Source: Buxus sempervirens
Taxonomy: Eukaryota > Streptophyta > Magnoliopsida > Buxales > Buxaceae
Reading direction: 5' to 3'
Assembly (NCBI GenBank): GCA_947561395.2
Contig: OX387188.1
Coordinates: 40,295,942-40,359,941 of the forward strand
Length of the DNA stretch: 64,000 nucleotides
Below are positions 21,187-34,600 of this stretch, piece after piece; position 1 is the stretch's first letter, and every line of letters starts with the position of its first letter. The translations under genes and the position numbers were made by a program. Below the pieces are notes generated by a model. The model was not told the DNA's origin and made no database searches. It worked only from the letters and a program-made list of their open reading frames with translations.

Positions 21187-23810
21187 TCATAGTTGAGCTC
21201 GGTTGTATCTATTCATCCTGTGAAGTTTAAATTGAACAGATGATACCTTATGCGAAATTGCTTCCCAAATCATATCCACAGCATCCCCAGGTTGGGATGG
21301 ATACTGATATTCAAAGTGATGTACAAGAATCCTTTAATATTTGCCACATTATGGTCCACTCGTCATGGTTGATCCCTCTTAGTAGATTCACCAGAAATCC
21401 ATTTTTTATAGCATCGGCTGCATGCACGAAAATGCAGAACTCTGAATAGTCCAGGACATCCTCAAATGGTAGCTCAATCTCATCTCTGATAATCACAGGG
21501 ACACAGTGGCTTGCAATGGCATCAAAGAGGCTGTTTGAGGAAGGAGTATCCCCAGCAATATTCAAGCAGAATTTAGAAGAGGCCATCTCTTGACCTGCCC
21601 TACTGATCCCATCTCCACGAACGCTTCCAAATGCAAAGTGTACATCCTTCTCATCTTTGAGGAGATAATAGAGTTCTTGACGAGTCATTCCTCCCTGTAA
21701 CATATACCTAATCAACTGATTCAAAACTTACACAACAGTGCTATAGGAAAAACTAAAATGAAAAGAGGATATCATTGAACATGTTAAAAACTAATTACAT
21801 ACTTTTTATTTGGAAAAAAAAAAAAGGCATACAGCGGTTGATTTCAAACCAATAGTTTCAGGTGTACAGCTAAGAAGATTATTGAGTCCAAATAGTGACA
21901 TGGATGATCCAAACTATCTGATTTACAATATACTGCTAGAAAGATCAGGAAAAAGGCAGTGCATGTCCTAGACCTTACAGACTGCATGTTTGAGATGCAA
22001 TTTTGGTTTCAATGAATCTTATAGGTTGGATGACAAATACAATTTGCAGTGTCCTGATTGCTTGCATTCACCACAATTGTGCAAGGACAAGAATAGGAAG
22101 GGCTACCCTTCTGAGCTATTCTTATTCTTTTTTCTCCAATACTCTAAATGCAGAGAGCGAATATAAAAAATTTATTGCTTCAAATTTAGATTTGATTGTC
22201 ATAATAATGCGTTTGGTGATGAGAGGGAAAGATGGAAAATTTCAAAGAATAGTTGCAGTTCAACTAAAAGCTTCTTGCCACCATGATTTGAAGTTTAGAA
22301 CCTGAAATTATAGGAAATCTGTTTTTCAACCCTAGGTGTTTGGTATACGAAGATAACACATACACAAATAATTTAAATAGTATGCAACTTATTTATTTAT
22401 TTTTTTTGCATTTATTTTCCTGTTATTTCTGACGATATTGTTAAGAAGTTAAGGTTTATGAGGAAAAGAGGATTTAACCAACGCAGGTAGCGGTTGTTCC
22501 CCTGTTCATTTTAACCTACTTGCTAAACTTCTGATAGTGACACTTAATTGAAATTGTTTAAATGAAGATAAGATACCTGACCAGAAGTTACTGAATACTT
22601 TCAACAATTGCATTTTGAGATTTGGAATCATCTTGAAAGTTCTTTCAAAAATAAAACAAGGCAGATTTGAGGTACGAATTCAGAAATTAATTCATCAGCT
22701 TATCCAGATTATTGAAAATTTTCAAATATACTAATAGACAAGAATTGACAATGGTCCATTTGAGCACATCCAACAGTGAAAATCCATGTAAAAAGGAAGC
22801 ATTTTATTTCAAAGCAGAGATAAAACACAAATTGAGCACAACCATAATCCAAAATGAGAAGAACAGAAACAACTTACATCTTTCCTATATATTGCTCCTT
22901 GGAAATAAACCAATGTAGGGCGTTCCTCAAATGAAGCAGAATCACCACCTACGGTCCTCACAACATGCCTATAAGGAGCAATCATGTCCTTCTCTATATT
23001 AGCTATTTCAGGTAGGTACCTATCGAAATCTGCAAGCACAAACATAGCAGAACCAAGTTTCTTCCGAGCATCCAACATGCTATTTGGATGATGGGCCACA
23101 ATTAGATGATCCTTTCCACCTAATCTCTTCCATTCATCCTGATTTGTCAGGAACTCCACCAATTTATCCTGCAACATCTCATTAACACTGACCTTTTCTC
23201 TTCCATTAAGCTTAGAATGCCTGTTGTAACTCAAAGATGAGAAGAAGGGCACAAAAACTATATCTGCCTGACTAGAATTTGATGATAAAAGATCCAGAGT
23301 CAGCCAGTATTCGATACTGTGTTGTAAATTCAACCCTCCTGGGTATAACGGGATTCGACTGGGGTTACTAACGTTTGGCCATATTTGACCACCTTTCCCT
23401 TTCCAACCCAACAGACCAAAGTGAAATTCAAGAGGCAAATCATACATGAATATCCTCAGAAGAGTCTGATCAGGGTCGCACACCTTCCCCATTATTGGTC
23501 CCTGAGTCCCCATCTTCTTTTCAGAGCTTGAATCTTGACAAGCCTCATATTGGATTCTCAGCTTGTGTTTTCTATTATCAGTTGGAGAAGGAATAGAAGG
23601 CAGGTCAGGAAGCTTATGACTCTTGGTATTGCTATTTGGTCTGATGTACATTGAAGTGTTACTAACAAGAAGTAGCCTAAAAACTGATCTACGCAAGGAA
23701 GAATTATTACCGGATTCGAGGAGGAAGACAGAAGAAAGGAGGAACAGAAACGCTGAGATCATAATTAGGCAGAAAAGGACCCTTGAAGGTTGCTTGCTTT
23801 TTTCTGACAT
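21187..23810 (-). CDS. GT47 (exostosin-family) glycosyltransferase, 3' end frame-shifted
   Basis: Exon 1 is 23810-22878 (311 codons); the donor GTAAGTTG follows GAT. Exon 2 starts at 21694 (GGAGGAATG) in phase 0. Residues 11-34 form one membrane anchor (VLFCLIMISAFLFLLSSVFL), giving the type II Golgi topology of plant GT47 enzymes. Family blocks: RIFMYDLPLEFHFGLLGW, ADIVFVPFFSSLSYN, HLIVAHHPNSM, YFQGAIYRKDGG, SKFCLNIAGDTPSSNSLFDA, ELPFEDVLDYSEFCIFV. The closest described group is ARAD-like, putative arabinosyltransferases of pectic arabinan, but donor and acceptor cannot be read from sequence. The current frame stops at 21311-21313, 438 residues. Past a one-base change near 21326-21331, another frame restores the usual family end (VHHFEYQYPSQPGDA, DMIWEAI) to a stop at 21187-21189. 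So the last ~45 codons are lost, unless this is a sequencing error. Confidence 0.88.
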
Positions 23811-25987
23811 TTTGAAAAAATTCTTGGGAAACCAGAATCATTAATCTTTGAAGATTCTATCAGAATTGTGACACGAAATATACTGAAGAAATGATGTTCT
23901 CTGTCACACTGAACATGGGCATAGAGTCTAGAGAACAAACGCCAAGAACAGGAACTCCTTGAAGCGTCATTTCGACAGAATAATCGGACTGATTTCTATG
24001 TGCAATTCCTCTCCAAACAAGGCACCTTCCTACAAGCCCAAACGATATTGGATGGAATGATTTGAAGATGCCTTTTTCAGCATACTGATCCCAAAATTTT
24101 TTTTTTTTTTCAAAAACAAAGCTCCTAAATCAAAAGAAAAAATGGGTGAAAAAATAATACTTCGCTTTTTCCCTAAAGATTCTTCATGCTCTGAGTTTCA
24201 CAAGTTCAAGTACATGATTCCAACAGAAAGCAGAGTAAGGACAATGAAAGATTCGAATCTGCAGTTTATCAGGCAAGCTTTAATTATCATGAGCTATTAA
24301 GATTCATGAAAACCATCCAAAAACAATGATTAAGATCAGAACAACTCCTCATCTGGGGTTTTTATATTTGTGATTTCCTGAGATGGGTTCCAGGTAAATG
24401 CATATGCAAGAAAGCATACCTGTTGACCTTGAATTTCGAGACTTCATGGCACGCTGATTCTTTTCAGAGCAGAAATGAACCGACTAGGAGGCCATTAATT
24501 TTCTCATTGTAATAATAATAATAATTTTATTCCATTTGGACAGTGTTCAAGGAAAAGAGTACTTCTGGGGCAATTTTTGTGTGGACCCTCGTTTGTAACT
24601 TTACAGAGAAAGAAAGACTCTCATGAAGACTTGAAATTTCAGCCCCTCTTAAGAAGATCTGCTGGTGGAACGGTGAGTGGGGTGTACACATATATTCATA
24701 TGGACTAAACTATATTCATACTAAAAATTTATTGGGATTTGAAGAGTTATATGCATATTCAATTCGGTAGATGCTTGTTTGAATCCATATTTGACGGGAT
24801 GAAATCTCAGCCTCAATGACGTGCAGCATCTCATAGCAACTGCCTTTTCAACGTGAATTGTCATTGAAATGACATTTCATATTAGAAAATGAGAAAAAAA
24901 AAAAACAGCTACTGTGAGATATTACACGTGGCAACATCCCGCTGAGGATGCAGCGTCTAGCAACATACGATTTCATCCCATATTTACCATGTGTACGTTT
25001 TTTTCACTGAACCAAAGCTTTTATGGTAGAATTAGTATTCACAGATACACATGGGGGGTGAAATGGATTGATTACCAAGTCCGTAACAAGAATGCATGTG
25101 CAATACTGCCAACCTCAATGACTACCCCTCACATGCAAATTCTATCAACCCAACCAACCCCATTCCCCATTTCCCATTTCCCATTTCTTGATGGGGGAAT
25201 TCTTTCTTTCAACAAATCCTTGATAGTTCAGCGCTGCATGATCGTGCGGTGCACGGAAAAGGGACAGAAGCAGCACAGATTCTTTATTAGGTACACCTGA
25301 TAGGGGCATGTGGCCCCTGTCTCCAACATCACATGCCACCAAAATGAACCCTGAGTCAACCCATTGGATCCCCCGACCAAAATATCTGCAACCTTTCTAT
25401 TTACACACAAACACGAACTCCCTTTCTTTCTATTAAACCCACCGCCTACTTACTTAATCTGCAGTGATGGTCCCGTCATGGCTGTAACCAAATAATTCAG
25501 ATCCCTTTTACCGAACCCTGGGAGTCCACCCGGTTCCAAGTGCTGCAAGCCCTCAAACCACCCAAAGCCGAAAAGTTGGAATATTGGGTTCAATTGCCGA
25601 CGTTACAATAATTAATTCAATTACGCTTTTGAATTATGTTAGCTCTAAGGTATGATTCTTCAACAATGTTAAATTTTGTTTGCGTATAATAGGCCCATCA
25701 GTTTCCAACATTATCATACAGCCCATACTGTGATTGGGTCTATCCGGGCCTCACATTACATTTTGATCCACAATCAAATCAAAGAAGAAAGACCTTATGG
25801 ATCCACAATCTTGACCCTTTTCAGTTGGTAAAACTTGAATTTTAAGGTCATGTATCAATTATTAATAAGAGTAAAACTTGAATTTTACTTCATTTTATGA
25901 CATGAGTCTTGAGTCGTTAATTTCCATTGAGAATGGTTTGCTCCTTACGCCACTGCAAGGGAACACTGTACAAGTTATGAACCCCAA
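23811..25987. other. intergenic between GT47 and ZF-HD genes
   Basis: Holds the 5' region of the GT47 gene (minus) and the promoter of the ZF-HD gene (plus). No frame here shows family features. Confidence 0.5.
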
Positions 25988-25993
25988 TATAAA
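25988..25993 (+). promoter_or_regulatory. TATA box candidate for the ZF-HD gene
   Basis: TATAAA, about 300 bases before the ATG at 26295; the implied leader of about 275 bases is CT-rich (26090-26210), as is common for plant leaders. Confidence 0.4.
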
Positions 25994-26294
25994 CCAAACT
26001 CCGTATTAATTACAAGCCATCTAAGCCCAGGTGATGGTCAGACAAACAAGTGGTTCCCAAGGACGCTTGTTATGTTGGATTCCACTGTTTTTACCTCATC
26101 CACACAACACTCCAGATTTTTATTTTCTCATCAACCTCTCTTCTCCCTCATCATCTCCATCCCTCTTTCTCTTTCTCTTTCTCATCATCCGGTCCTCCCC
26201 TTCCCTCAGTTTCCATGGAGAAGGAAACCCCAAAATCCATCAATTTCATGTCCCCAACAACCCATTAAATCACAAGAACCCAGATGTTTGATCA

Positions 26295-27137
26295 ATGGAA
26301 TCTACAGCCATAGCCGATTCTAGAACCCCAGTTGCAGAAATTACTGAAACAGCTTCACAGACCCACCAACCTTCTAAATCTTTGTCCTTCACCAACGGCA
26401 CACTAAAGCGCCACCAACAACAGCACCACGAGAATGTCCATGCTGTCGATGTCTCCTACAAGGAGTGTCTGAAGAACCACGCAGCAACCTTAGGAGGCCA
26501 CGCCTTGGATGGTTGTGGAGAGTTCATGCCCTCCCCTTCCGCCACCCCCGCCGACCCCACATCGCTCAAGTGCGCCGCCTGCGGATGCCACCGCAACTTC
26601 CACCGCCGCGAACCGGAAGAAGGTGCCCGCATCATCGAATACCACTCTCACCCCGCACCTCCTCCTCCTCGTGGTCACAGCCCTAGTTCACCATCACCAC
26701 CACCGATTTCGTCTTCCTATTACCCATCTGCACCACATATGTTGCTTGCTCTGAGAACAGGCTTGTCGGGCCTACCTGACCATCAGCCCGCGATGACCAT
26801 GACCACAACAGCCGGTACGATGAATACGAACGCAAATGGGAAAAAGCGGTTCCGGACGAAATTCAGCCAGGAGCAGAAGGAGAAGATGCATTCGTTCTCG
26901 GAGAGATTAGGGTGGAAGATGCACAAGGGAGATGAACAGCTGGTGGAGGAGTTCTGTAATGAAGTTGGGATTGCGAAAGGTGTGTTGAAGGTATGGATGC
27001 ACAACCACAAACTCACTTTAGGGAAGCGAGACGTTAATGATAATGGCAGTGGAAATAGCCTTGACATCGACAACAGCAACCATAAAGATAATTCTACTCC
27101 TGTTGCCACTAATAATTGTTCCTCTTCTTCATCTTGA
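26295..27137 (+). CDS. zinc-finger homeodomain (ZF-HD) transcription factor
   Basis: Single exon, 280 residues, full length. Residues 53-106 are the ZF-HD dimerisation zinc finger ([20 protein letters not shown], then [16 protein letters not shown]). Residues 183-246 are the plant-type homeodomain, starting [16 protein letters not shown] and ending in helix 3, [15 protein letters not shown], with the Met characteristic of this class. A Pro/Ser-rich linker with several His lies between, and the C-terminus is Asn/Ser-rich and probably disordered. ZF-HD proteins bind ATTA-core sites as homo- or heterodimers through the finger and act in floral, vascular and stress development. No introns, as usual for the family. 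GC content is higher in the finger part than nearby. The MIF gene at 34894-35184 encodes a finger-only relative. The exact ZHD number is not assigned. Confidence 0.95.
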   Translation: MESTAIADSRTPVAEITETASQTHQPSKSLSFTNGTLKRHQQQHHENVHAVDVSYKECLKNHAATLGGHALDGCGEFMPSPSATPADPTSLKCAACGCHRNFHRREPEEGARIIEYHSHPAPPPPRGHSPSSPSPPPISSSYYPSAPHMLLALRTGLSGLPDHQPAMTMTTTAGTMNTNANGKKRFRTKFSQEQKEKMHSFSERLGWKMHKGDEQLVEEFCNEVGIAKGVLKVWMHNHKLTLGKRDVNDNGSGNSLDIDNSNHKDNSTPVATNNCSSSSS

Positions 27138-27199
27138 TCAAAATTACTGGGTAGAGGTGAACCTTTTAGTATTTTTTTTTTATCCTTGTCTTTGTTTAC

Positions 27200-29827
27200 A
27201 AGTGATCGATGAGGTTGTCGGGGAGGAGATATGATCAGGAGAGATAAGCACAGGGTGGAGAAAAACAGGAAGAATTTATTTTGGCAATTCTTTTGGTTGG
27301 TGCATTTGTTGAGTATTTTATTCAGGCCGTTGCCATTGCCAGCGCTAATTTGGCTGCTTCCATAGTCTTGTAGGTGCATTCAGACTAAAATATCCCTTGG
27401 AAAGTTGAAAAAAAAAATTCATCGAAGTAGCCATTAGAGCTTTGGCAATGACACCTCCTATCATTTATTTATTTATTTTATTAACGCTTTTAGGATGCTA
27501 TTTTTATCTTTTGTTATGCGACTTTGTCACATTGATAATGGTGGTGTAGATGATTCCCCCCCCCCCCCCCCCCCCCCTATCTTGAGTATTGAAGGCTGGT
27601 GCCTGGTGGGGTTCATGGAAATTTTGACTATTCACTTTAATCCATTTTCTTCCTAAAATAGGTGGCCTCTGCTTTCTCCCTTTCTTTTCAAGAGAAAGAC
27701 CAGTGTCTACTGTCTAGTTAAGAGAAAGACAGAGAGAGGTAAGGGAGAAGGGACTGCAGATACTGTCTCCATCTCTTACCTTCATCTTTATGTTATTGGT
27801 GCTCTGTCTTCCACTTTAAAGGGACAAATCTGCTGCAATTTTTATTTTAGTTTTCTGTTATTTGAGACTTTATGCTTCTCCCAGGGGAAAAAAAACCCCC
27901 CACAGTTCAATTTTACAAAATGAAACCTCCCTTCTATCAGTTTTAAGTGCAAATTTCGTATTGAACAAAAAAAAAAAAAAAAAAAGGTAGGATTCGTTTA
28001 ATCTCATTATCTGTTAGGGGACATTTCTTAAAAAAAAAATAGTATCCGTTGGGAAATGGGGATATGTTGCCACAATGGTGCTGAGGTTGGTAAGCTCTTA
28101 AATAATTTCATAATCCCCTGTTATTATTATTTTTCTTTCTTTATTGCGGTTGCTTCTGCTTGTTCTTTCCTTTTAAGGGAAGCAGGATTCATCATTAAGC
28201 GTAAGAGACAAATGCATCAGCATCACTAGCCATCACCCCACCTTTCTATCTTTCTTTGGCGAAATCCTTATTATTATTATTTTAGGGGGACTCCATGGTT
28301 GGGCGGCCAATCAAAGTTAACCATTCATCTTTAAGATGGAAGAAGAAATAATGGTGGCTTGTTAATAGCAGTGCGCGTATGATCCAAAGTCAATTCCTGG
28401 ATATCACCATCTTAATAAAAAAATATGCCTGATCTGAACTGATTTGAACCTCTTTAATGCCAATATGGCTCTGGGGTCTTGTTCAGTGACCCTACACGGT
28501 GCAGCCTTATGTCTTTCTACGTGTTTCTCAGTCCGTATCAGTTTTACCAAATGGGTCATTAGAGGAGGTGGCCATTGATGGTTTTTGCCTGCTTTCATTC
28601 TCGTCTTCCTCGCTTCGATAATTCTTTTGGTGTTCCCTTGCTTGTAAATTTGAAGAAATGAATAGTGTTTGCCCTTTAAAACGCCCATTCAGGGAGCATG
28701 TTTCAGTGATTCGACCGTTACATAATACATTGATTAACGAAATTGCCTACCCTTCAGCTATGTAGCTGATCATTTGCCACTTGGCATGATGTTTTCTTTT
28801 TGGTTGGGATTCTTTTATGGGATTTGGACCATTTGGTGTTGCTATAATTAGGATTTGTTAGTTATGATAGGATCTTCCTTAGCTCAAGCTAATGACCTTA
28901 ACCCATTAAAAAACATAAAGAAAAATTTTTTTCGCTAATGATAAAGCCACAGAAAAGTATGCTTTATGTTATCCATACTTTTACTTTTTGCCTCCTTTTT
29001 AAGGCTCGACCATTCAGGTGGGCTCCAAGAGGGTTGGTTTAGCTCCCTTTTGGTCATAAATCAAACACATCCTTTCAAGTGTGCTAGCTAGGCTGTTGGC
29101 TTGAGGGCCGTTTCGGACTTCCTGAGGCCTATGGGGACCTTCAGTGGGTGCTACCCAGATGGTGAATAGGTATAAAGTGGCCTGGGGGCTGTTGTCTTGG
29201 GCTGTTTCAGCCCCTAGCTGAAGAAACAGCCACCAGCCTCCCATGGTTAATTTCCCTTCAGCCTCTATTGTAGACTGTATGAGACATTCTCTTACCTCCT
29301 GAATTCACCGTACAATCAACCGGAAAACAGAAACAAAATGTTACGTTGCATTGATATAAATAAGTTACTGATTATAAATAAGCATGCACAAGAAGTTTGG
29401 CCAAGAAAGTAGTGGGTTGCACCTTCTTTTTTATCATTTAAAGGCAGTTTTAAATGGAGACAGAGAGATCACATACGTTCAGATGATAATAGGGTTTAAT
29501 ATATGCCTATGCGGTTTGCTATTTGAAGCTTGAATATGGATCCAGAACCTCTGAACTGGCGAAGACGGCAAGTTGTTCCTTCCCGAGAGGTGTTTCAACT
29601 CATTGCAGAGTAATTTTCCTTTCCTGCTGGGAGGTGGCTGAATGCTTGGAGGATGCTAGAGTGACCTATGAGGTCTCTAAACAATGACCAGATTTATATA
29701 TATATATATATACATGTAAGTTCACTCAGTACAGGTTCTAGTAGGGTTCCTAGATAAAGTTTGGGGAAGATCTTTGCTTAAGGATTGTGGATATTTGGCT
29801 TTGAAATAATGAGGTAAAGGTTTTACT
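27200..29827. other. intergenic, nothing recognised
   Basis: Contains a 22-base poly(C) run (27556-27577), an A20 run near 27967-27985, a TA dinucleotide run (29695-29712) and a small hairpin at about 29201-29233 (GGCTGTTTC with GAAACAGCC). Long frames on the minus strand (28404-28688, 29014-29244) have no recognisable features. Confidence 0.5.
27556..27577 (+). repeat. poly(C) run, 22 bases
   Basis: Uninterrupted C22 downstream of the ZF-HD gene. Confidence 0.95.
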
Positions 29828-29835
29828 CTTGGGAG

Positions 29836-30153
29836 CAGTGTTTAAAACCCCAGAAAGGCTGGTAACTCGGACGCTGATCTGACCGAGTAATTTCGGGTAA
29901 CTTGGCCACGTTACCAGCCTTGTTATTATGTAAATAAAGTAATATTTTAAGAGATAATTGAGAAATATATTGTAATTTAATGGGATCTTACCCAAAACAT
30001 TGTTGATCGGGGAAAAACTGGTTTTAATTTTGGGCTTTACATTATAAACTACCTACATAAATTACCTGATTTTAGGGCGAGTAAACTCACAGCTTACCCT
30101 GTCTGAGTAACTCGGGCGAGTATTCCAAGTTACTCGCTGGTTTTTAAACAGTG
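29836..30153. mobile_element. hAT-type MITE (318 bp)
   Basis: Left end CAGTGTTTAAAACC and right end, in reverse complement, CACTGTTTAAAAACC form terminal inverted repeats. The flanks are CTTGGGAG (29828-29835) and CTTGGGAC (30154-30161), an 8-bp duplication with one mismatch. The interior repeats GTAACTCGG/CGAGTAACT motifs in both orientations. No coding capacity. Confidence 0.85.
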
Positions 30154-30462
30154 CTTGGGACTCCCAAGGGAGTAGGGAAGTGCAAGAGGATTTGGCCAAA
30201 GGTCACAGACAACTATTGGCAGCCATGGCCAAGGTTTTAGTAGCTCTTGTACTTCACTTGTGAGGGAAATCCTAGTGATAGAAAGTGTTTTTCACTCTTG
30301 GAATTCTTGGTTGCTAGGGACCTTTGGCTTATAAGAATGCTCTAGGGAGGAGGAGCTATGAAAAGTCCATTTGAATTGATAGTGGTACTGCTTTTATAAG
30401 CAAGCCAGAATTGTAATTTGCACTCAGCATAGTACAACAAAATTAGTTTATATATACAATAT

Positions 30463-30725
30463 ATTAGGAATATGATTAAACATGTAAAAGTTCACCCCTA
30501 CTATAAGCTTAAACTTTTAGTAGAATTGGTGTTCTATATAATATCAAAGACTTAGGCTAACCCCAAGATCCTGGGTTTAAATCTCCACTCCACCTGATGA
30601 AAAAATATGTATATATTTCATGTGTAGAGTCTCCCTAAAAATGGGTTTGAGTCCGGCTCACATGTGAAGGGAGTGTTAGTAATATAATTAAATATATAAA
30701 AGTTCACCCCTACGATCAGCTTAAA
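30463..30725 (+). repeat. diverged direct repeats around a ~160-bp core
   Basis: A segment of about 50 bases (AATATGATTAAACATG, AAAAGTTCACCCCTAC, AGCTTAAA) at about 30467-30516 recurs at about 30676-30725. The second copy begins TGTTAG, so a short LTR-type or TRIM-like remnant is possible; termini are not clear. Confidence 0.45.
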
Positions 30726-31249
30726 AGCATTGTCACAATACAAGTCAATACAGTGGTTTTTTTCTTTTTTTCCCTTTTTGTACCGTGGGATAAACACAGT
30801 ACAACCTGAAATTGCTTTACCAAATTGATGCTTGGTCTTTTGGTTTGCAAGTCTTTCCTCTTAGTCTTCATCCCAAATTTTGTGTAATCCTTGAGGGATT
30901 GAAAAACCACTTTTTGTTTTTTTGTTTTTTTCTCTTTTTGTGAATTCCTTCTACCTTCTAATTGAAACCCCCTAATTCAATGAAATAAAGATTGTCTCCT
31001 TAGCCCAAAAAATGCCATTCAATTTGATTAGCCTTTAACTTTCTCATTTCACATCAAAATTGGGAGCAAATTTTGCGTCGTGCTCAATTTCGAATACTTA
31101 ATAAAATGAGCCAATCGTTTTTATAAAGTTGGGCTTCTGGGATGATGTTGATTTCTAGCCATTGTTTATTGAATTTTACACATTCTTGGGGGTTGCAAAA
31201 GTTTAAGGTCCCCAGAGTTGCCCCTAATATATTAAGTCACTGATTGATG

Positions 31250-31690
31250 AACGGCAAAAGTAAAAAAGAAAAAAAAAATGTTCTAATTTGCACCCTCACA
31301 AATTAGAGATTCCAATGGAACTACATTTCTATCGGATTAATACTCTTGACATCCTCCAAAGACAAAGGAAATTCAACAATCTGTCACTTAATGTTTGTCT
31401 GATATGTGTGCAAGGCAACGTGTCTGTGGATCATCTATTTATCCATTGAAGATTCAGCATAATTGAGGATAAATTAAGTAGTTCACACCCAGGCAGGAGA
31501 TGAGGACATTGTGCTCTTAGTGGCTTCGTATGTCACTTATCGGCAAAAGTTAAAAAGGGGTCCTAATTTGCATTCCTCACAAATTAGAGCCTTTGCTCTC
31601 AATGCGTTTCTATCCGATCACTACTCTTGACGTCCTCTAGAGACAATAGAAAATTTTTAGCAATTTGTCACCTAACGTTTGTATGGTATC
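31250..31690 (+). repeat. diverged direct duplication, unit ~150 bp, offset ~290 bp
   Basis: 31255-31400 and about 31545-31690 share the series CTAATTTGCA, CACAAATTAGAG, TTTCTAT, TACTCTTGAC, GTCCTC, GTCAC and ACGTTTGT in the same order. No coding content. The origin is unknown. Confidence 0.6.
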
Positions 31691-34600
31691 CACTGTGGAT
31701 CTATCATATATATTTGGTCGTTTGTTGAGGAAGGTGGGTGTAAGTGGGGTATTTCTAGAGAAAATGTGTGACTTGTCTAGTCTATTTTCCACATCTTTGT
31801 AGAAGGGAGGGAATGCTTTATTGAGATGCTGCTTTTGCCACAGGCTGGAAAGTTTGGTTTAATTCCTGACAGTTGCAAATTTGAGGCCAAAGTATTCCAC
31901 ACCGAGGTTGTACGTCGACAGGACATTGTGCCCTAGCCTTAGTGACCTTAAAAGAAGGTGAGGTAGGGTTACCCATGACATGGAGTAGCGTTATTTAGTA
32001 TGATGCATGTAGGACAGTTAGTTCTTTTTCCCTCCATTTGGTTTGCTTCCTTTATCCATGCTTAATGGGTATGTTGTATTTCTCTCTTGCCTTTGATCTC
32101 TAACAAAGCTTCATTCATTACCTAATTAAAAGGAAAAAAGGAACTACAACTGATGACCCCATCTGAACCTTTCTTTCGTTAATTATCTGAAAATGTATTG
32201 AACAATACTCACAACACATGCATAAAGTAGCAGGTACCCAGGCCTCAGATGCCCAAGGGCTGACCCTGGGGCATGTATAAGCCGATCGACTCATGTCGTT
32301 TCAAAGTTAAGATAAGATGTAAGACAGGGAGCGTTTTCAACGCTTCCATTCAGGGACGGATCGATCCACAGTTTCCATAGTACTTTTCCTGTTGTGAGTG
32401 GTCTGTAAGGGTCGAAGGTGTTCTATTTTCTATGGCATGACGGTGGGGATGCCTGTAAGGTAGCTTTATGAACGAAGAGAGGAGTATCCATGGACACCCG
32501 TGCACGTACATTGGGGAAAAGCTCTCCTAAAGCCTTTTGTTCTTCTCCCATGAAAAGTAAGCTAGCGAATTGCACAATGCCTAAAAGAGGGAAAAGTACA
32601 GTCTCTAAAAGAGAAATATCTGACCAAACTTGGGCCCTTTCTCATTCTCGTGAATTGTCTCATCTTTGCAAAATGGGTTCCACCACAATGCTCTCTCTCT
32701 CTATAAGAGGCATACGTGAGGTAAGTGCCATTATTCCAAACTTAGCCCTTTCATATAATATAGTCAGGTGTAATAGGCTACAGTACTTCAAGTTGGAAGC
32801 CCCAGTTAGTGTGAACCTGCAGAAGAATTAACAAGTCAGGAGGATATTTATATATTATGTTGTCTCTCTTTTATTAACCAAAGCTCTTCACTAGTCTCTT
32901 CCAGCTCTTGGGCTACCCCAGTTGATGCACCTTGGTAGATAGCCACCAGCCAACTTATAATCAGTGAATAAAGTGGCCTCGCCTGTAAGAATGGAGTTCT
33001 TACTTCATACTATACTTTTTTCATTCATAAATTCCAAGAGGAAAAAGGTAAAAAGATCTAAGGAGCACGGAGAAAGAGCAAATCAACCGTGAGCGTTTAG
33101 GTACTTTACCAAGATTGCCATGGAAGCTAGACCCTCTTTATCACCCGGGGTGGTCCATCTATTACCTTATTTAAGTATGATCACCATCAATAGCCAGACA
33201 ATCTGATTTTATTCTTTAGTTCAGCAAATCCCCACATGGTAGTCATTCACAGTACTTCTGATACTTTGGATTTGACGTTTTCCCAATCGAATTGATTTAT
33301 GAATATACCTGAATGTTTGCTCACTCCATACTAGTACCTAACTCAAGTAGTGCATCTCTCCATACACCTCACATGGAAAATATCTAGCTATTTGTTGTTC
33401 TCACTCTGGATTGCCAATTGGCAAGAAAATTGAAAATTAGTCACCAACTAGCATCTTAAGAGTGTAAGAACCTCAGTATTGATAACTCAAGACCTTAAAC
33501 ATTGATCCCAGTTATGTACAGTAGTCCAACAAAGGCTACAAGGAATCATCCTTTGGGGGCATATTCTTTCATTGTATCTGATCATCCAACCATGAACCAC
33601 GGTTTTCATTGCTATAAATCAGGAGGAGATGATGCTGCCCTGAATAATTTTCTACTTCCCTATAGATGTTGTACTGAAACTAGCTATAGATGTTGTCAAT
33701 GGGCAAGGTCTAAAGCTTCTATTTCAGTGCTCTCTAATGTTTATCTCCACAAATCCCTTTAGGTTTCCTTTATTCCATTTCTTCTTCGCGAATCAAACCA
33801 ATTGGCCTTTGAAAGGAGGTGACAGTCACTCCCCACAAGTCTTTTTAACAATTGTTAATTTAGTCACCTTCAATTACATCATTAAAGAACATCTCCATTA
33901 ATGTGGCAAGAAAACATGATTAGATTTGTGGGCCTTTTCTCAATGATCATATTTATGAGGGGCCTGATTAAGCATGATAAAAATAAAATTCAAGTCATCA
34001 TACAGATATAACTCCCTTATTTTTCAGAAATTTCAGTAGGCATTTTATCTTGATGATAGAATATAAAGAACACAAGAACTTAACATCATGGATTGATTCA
34101 TTTGAAATGTTCATGTGATTTATGTCAGAGTTAGAACATAGCAAAAGCAGGAAACAATCACCAAAGTGTAGTCAATAGAGGAGGAAGGAAGAATTTTCTT
34201 TTTTCTTTGTGTGTTATTTTTTTCCCTTTGTGTGTGTGTGTGTGAGAGAGAGAGCGAGAGAGAGCGAGAGGTTTCTTGTAAATTGTGTGCAAAATAAAGT
34301 TTTAATTTCTAAGTTTATGCAGATTTATAATGTTACTCCATCTGTGGAGTTAGATATTTATGTTAGGTATTTATAACTACTTCCTCTCAATATGTAATTG
34401 ACAATACCAATTAATCTTTTCAACCATAATGGTCTTATACCTAGTTAGGGTGAAACCTCTAGTGCTTTATATCAAATATTTAGGGGGAGAAGATTATATT
34501 TCATTCGGGTATGTGAATTACTTATTTTTCATATGAAATAACAATTTACAAGTTTTCTCCTCATTCCTTATTTAACCTTTCAGCATATACATTTTCGTTT

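Noticed and set aside
29201-29233. Hairpin GGCTGTTTC/GAAACAGCC as a microRNA precursor
   Set aside because: The 9-bp stem is too short for a plant pre-miRNA and there is no extended pairing.
32490-32831. 113-codon open frame
   Set aside because: No domain, signal peptide, neighbouring exon or conserved motif; composition as random DNA.
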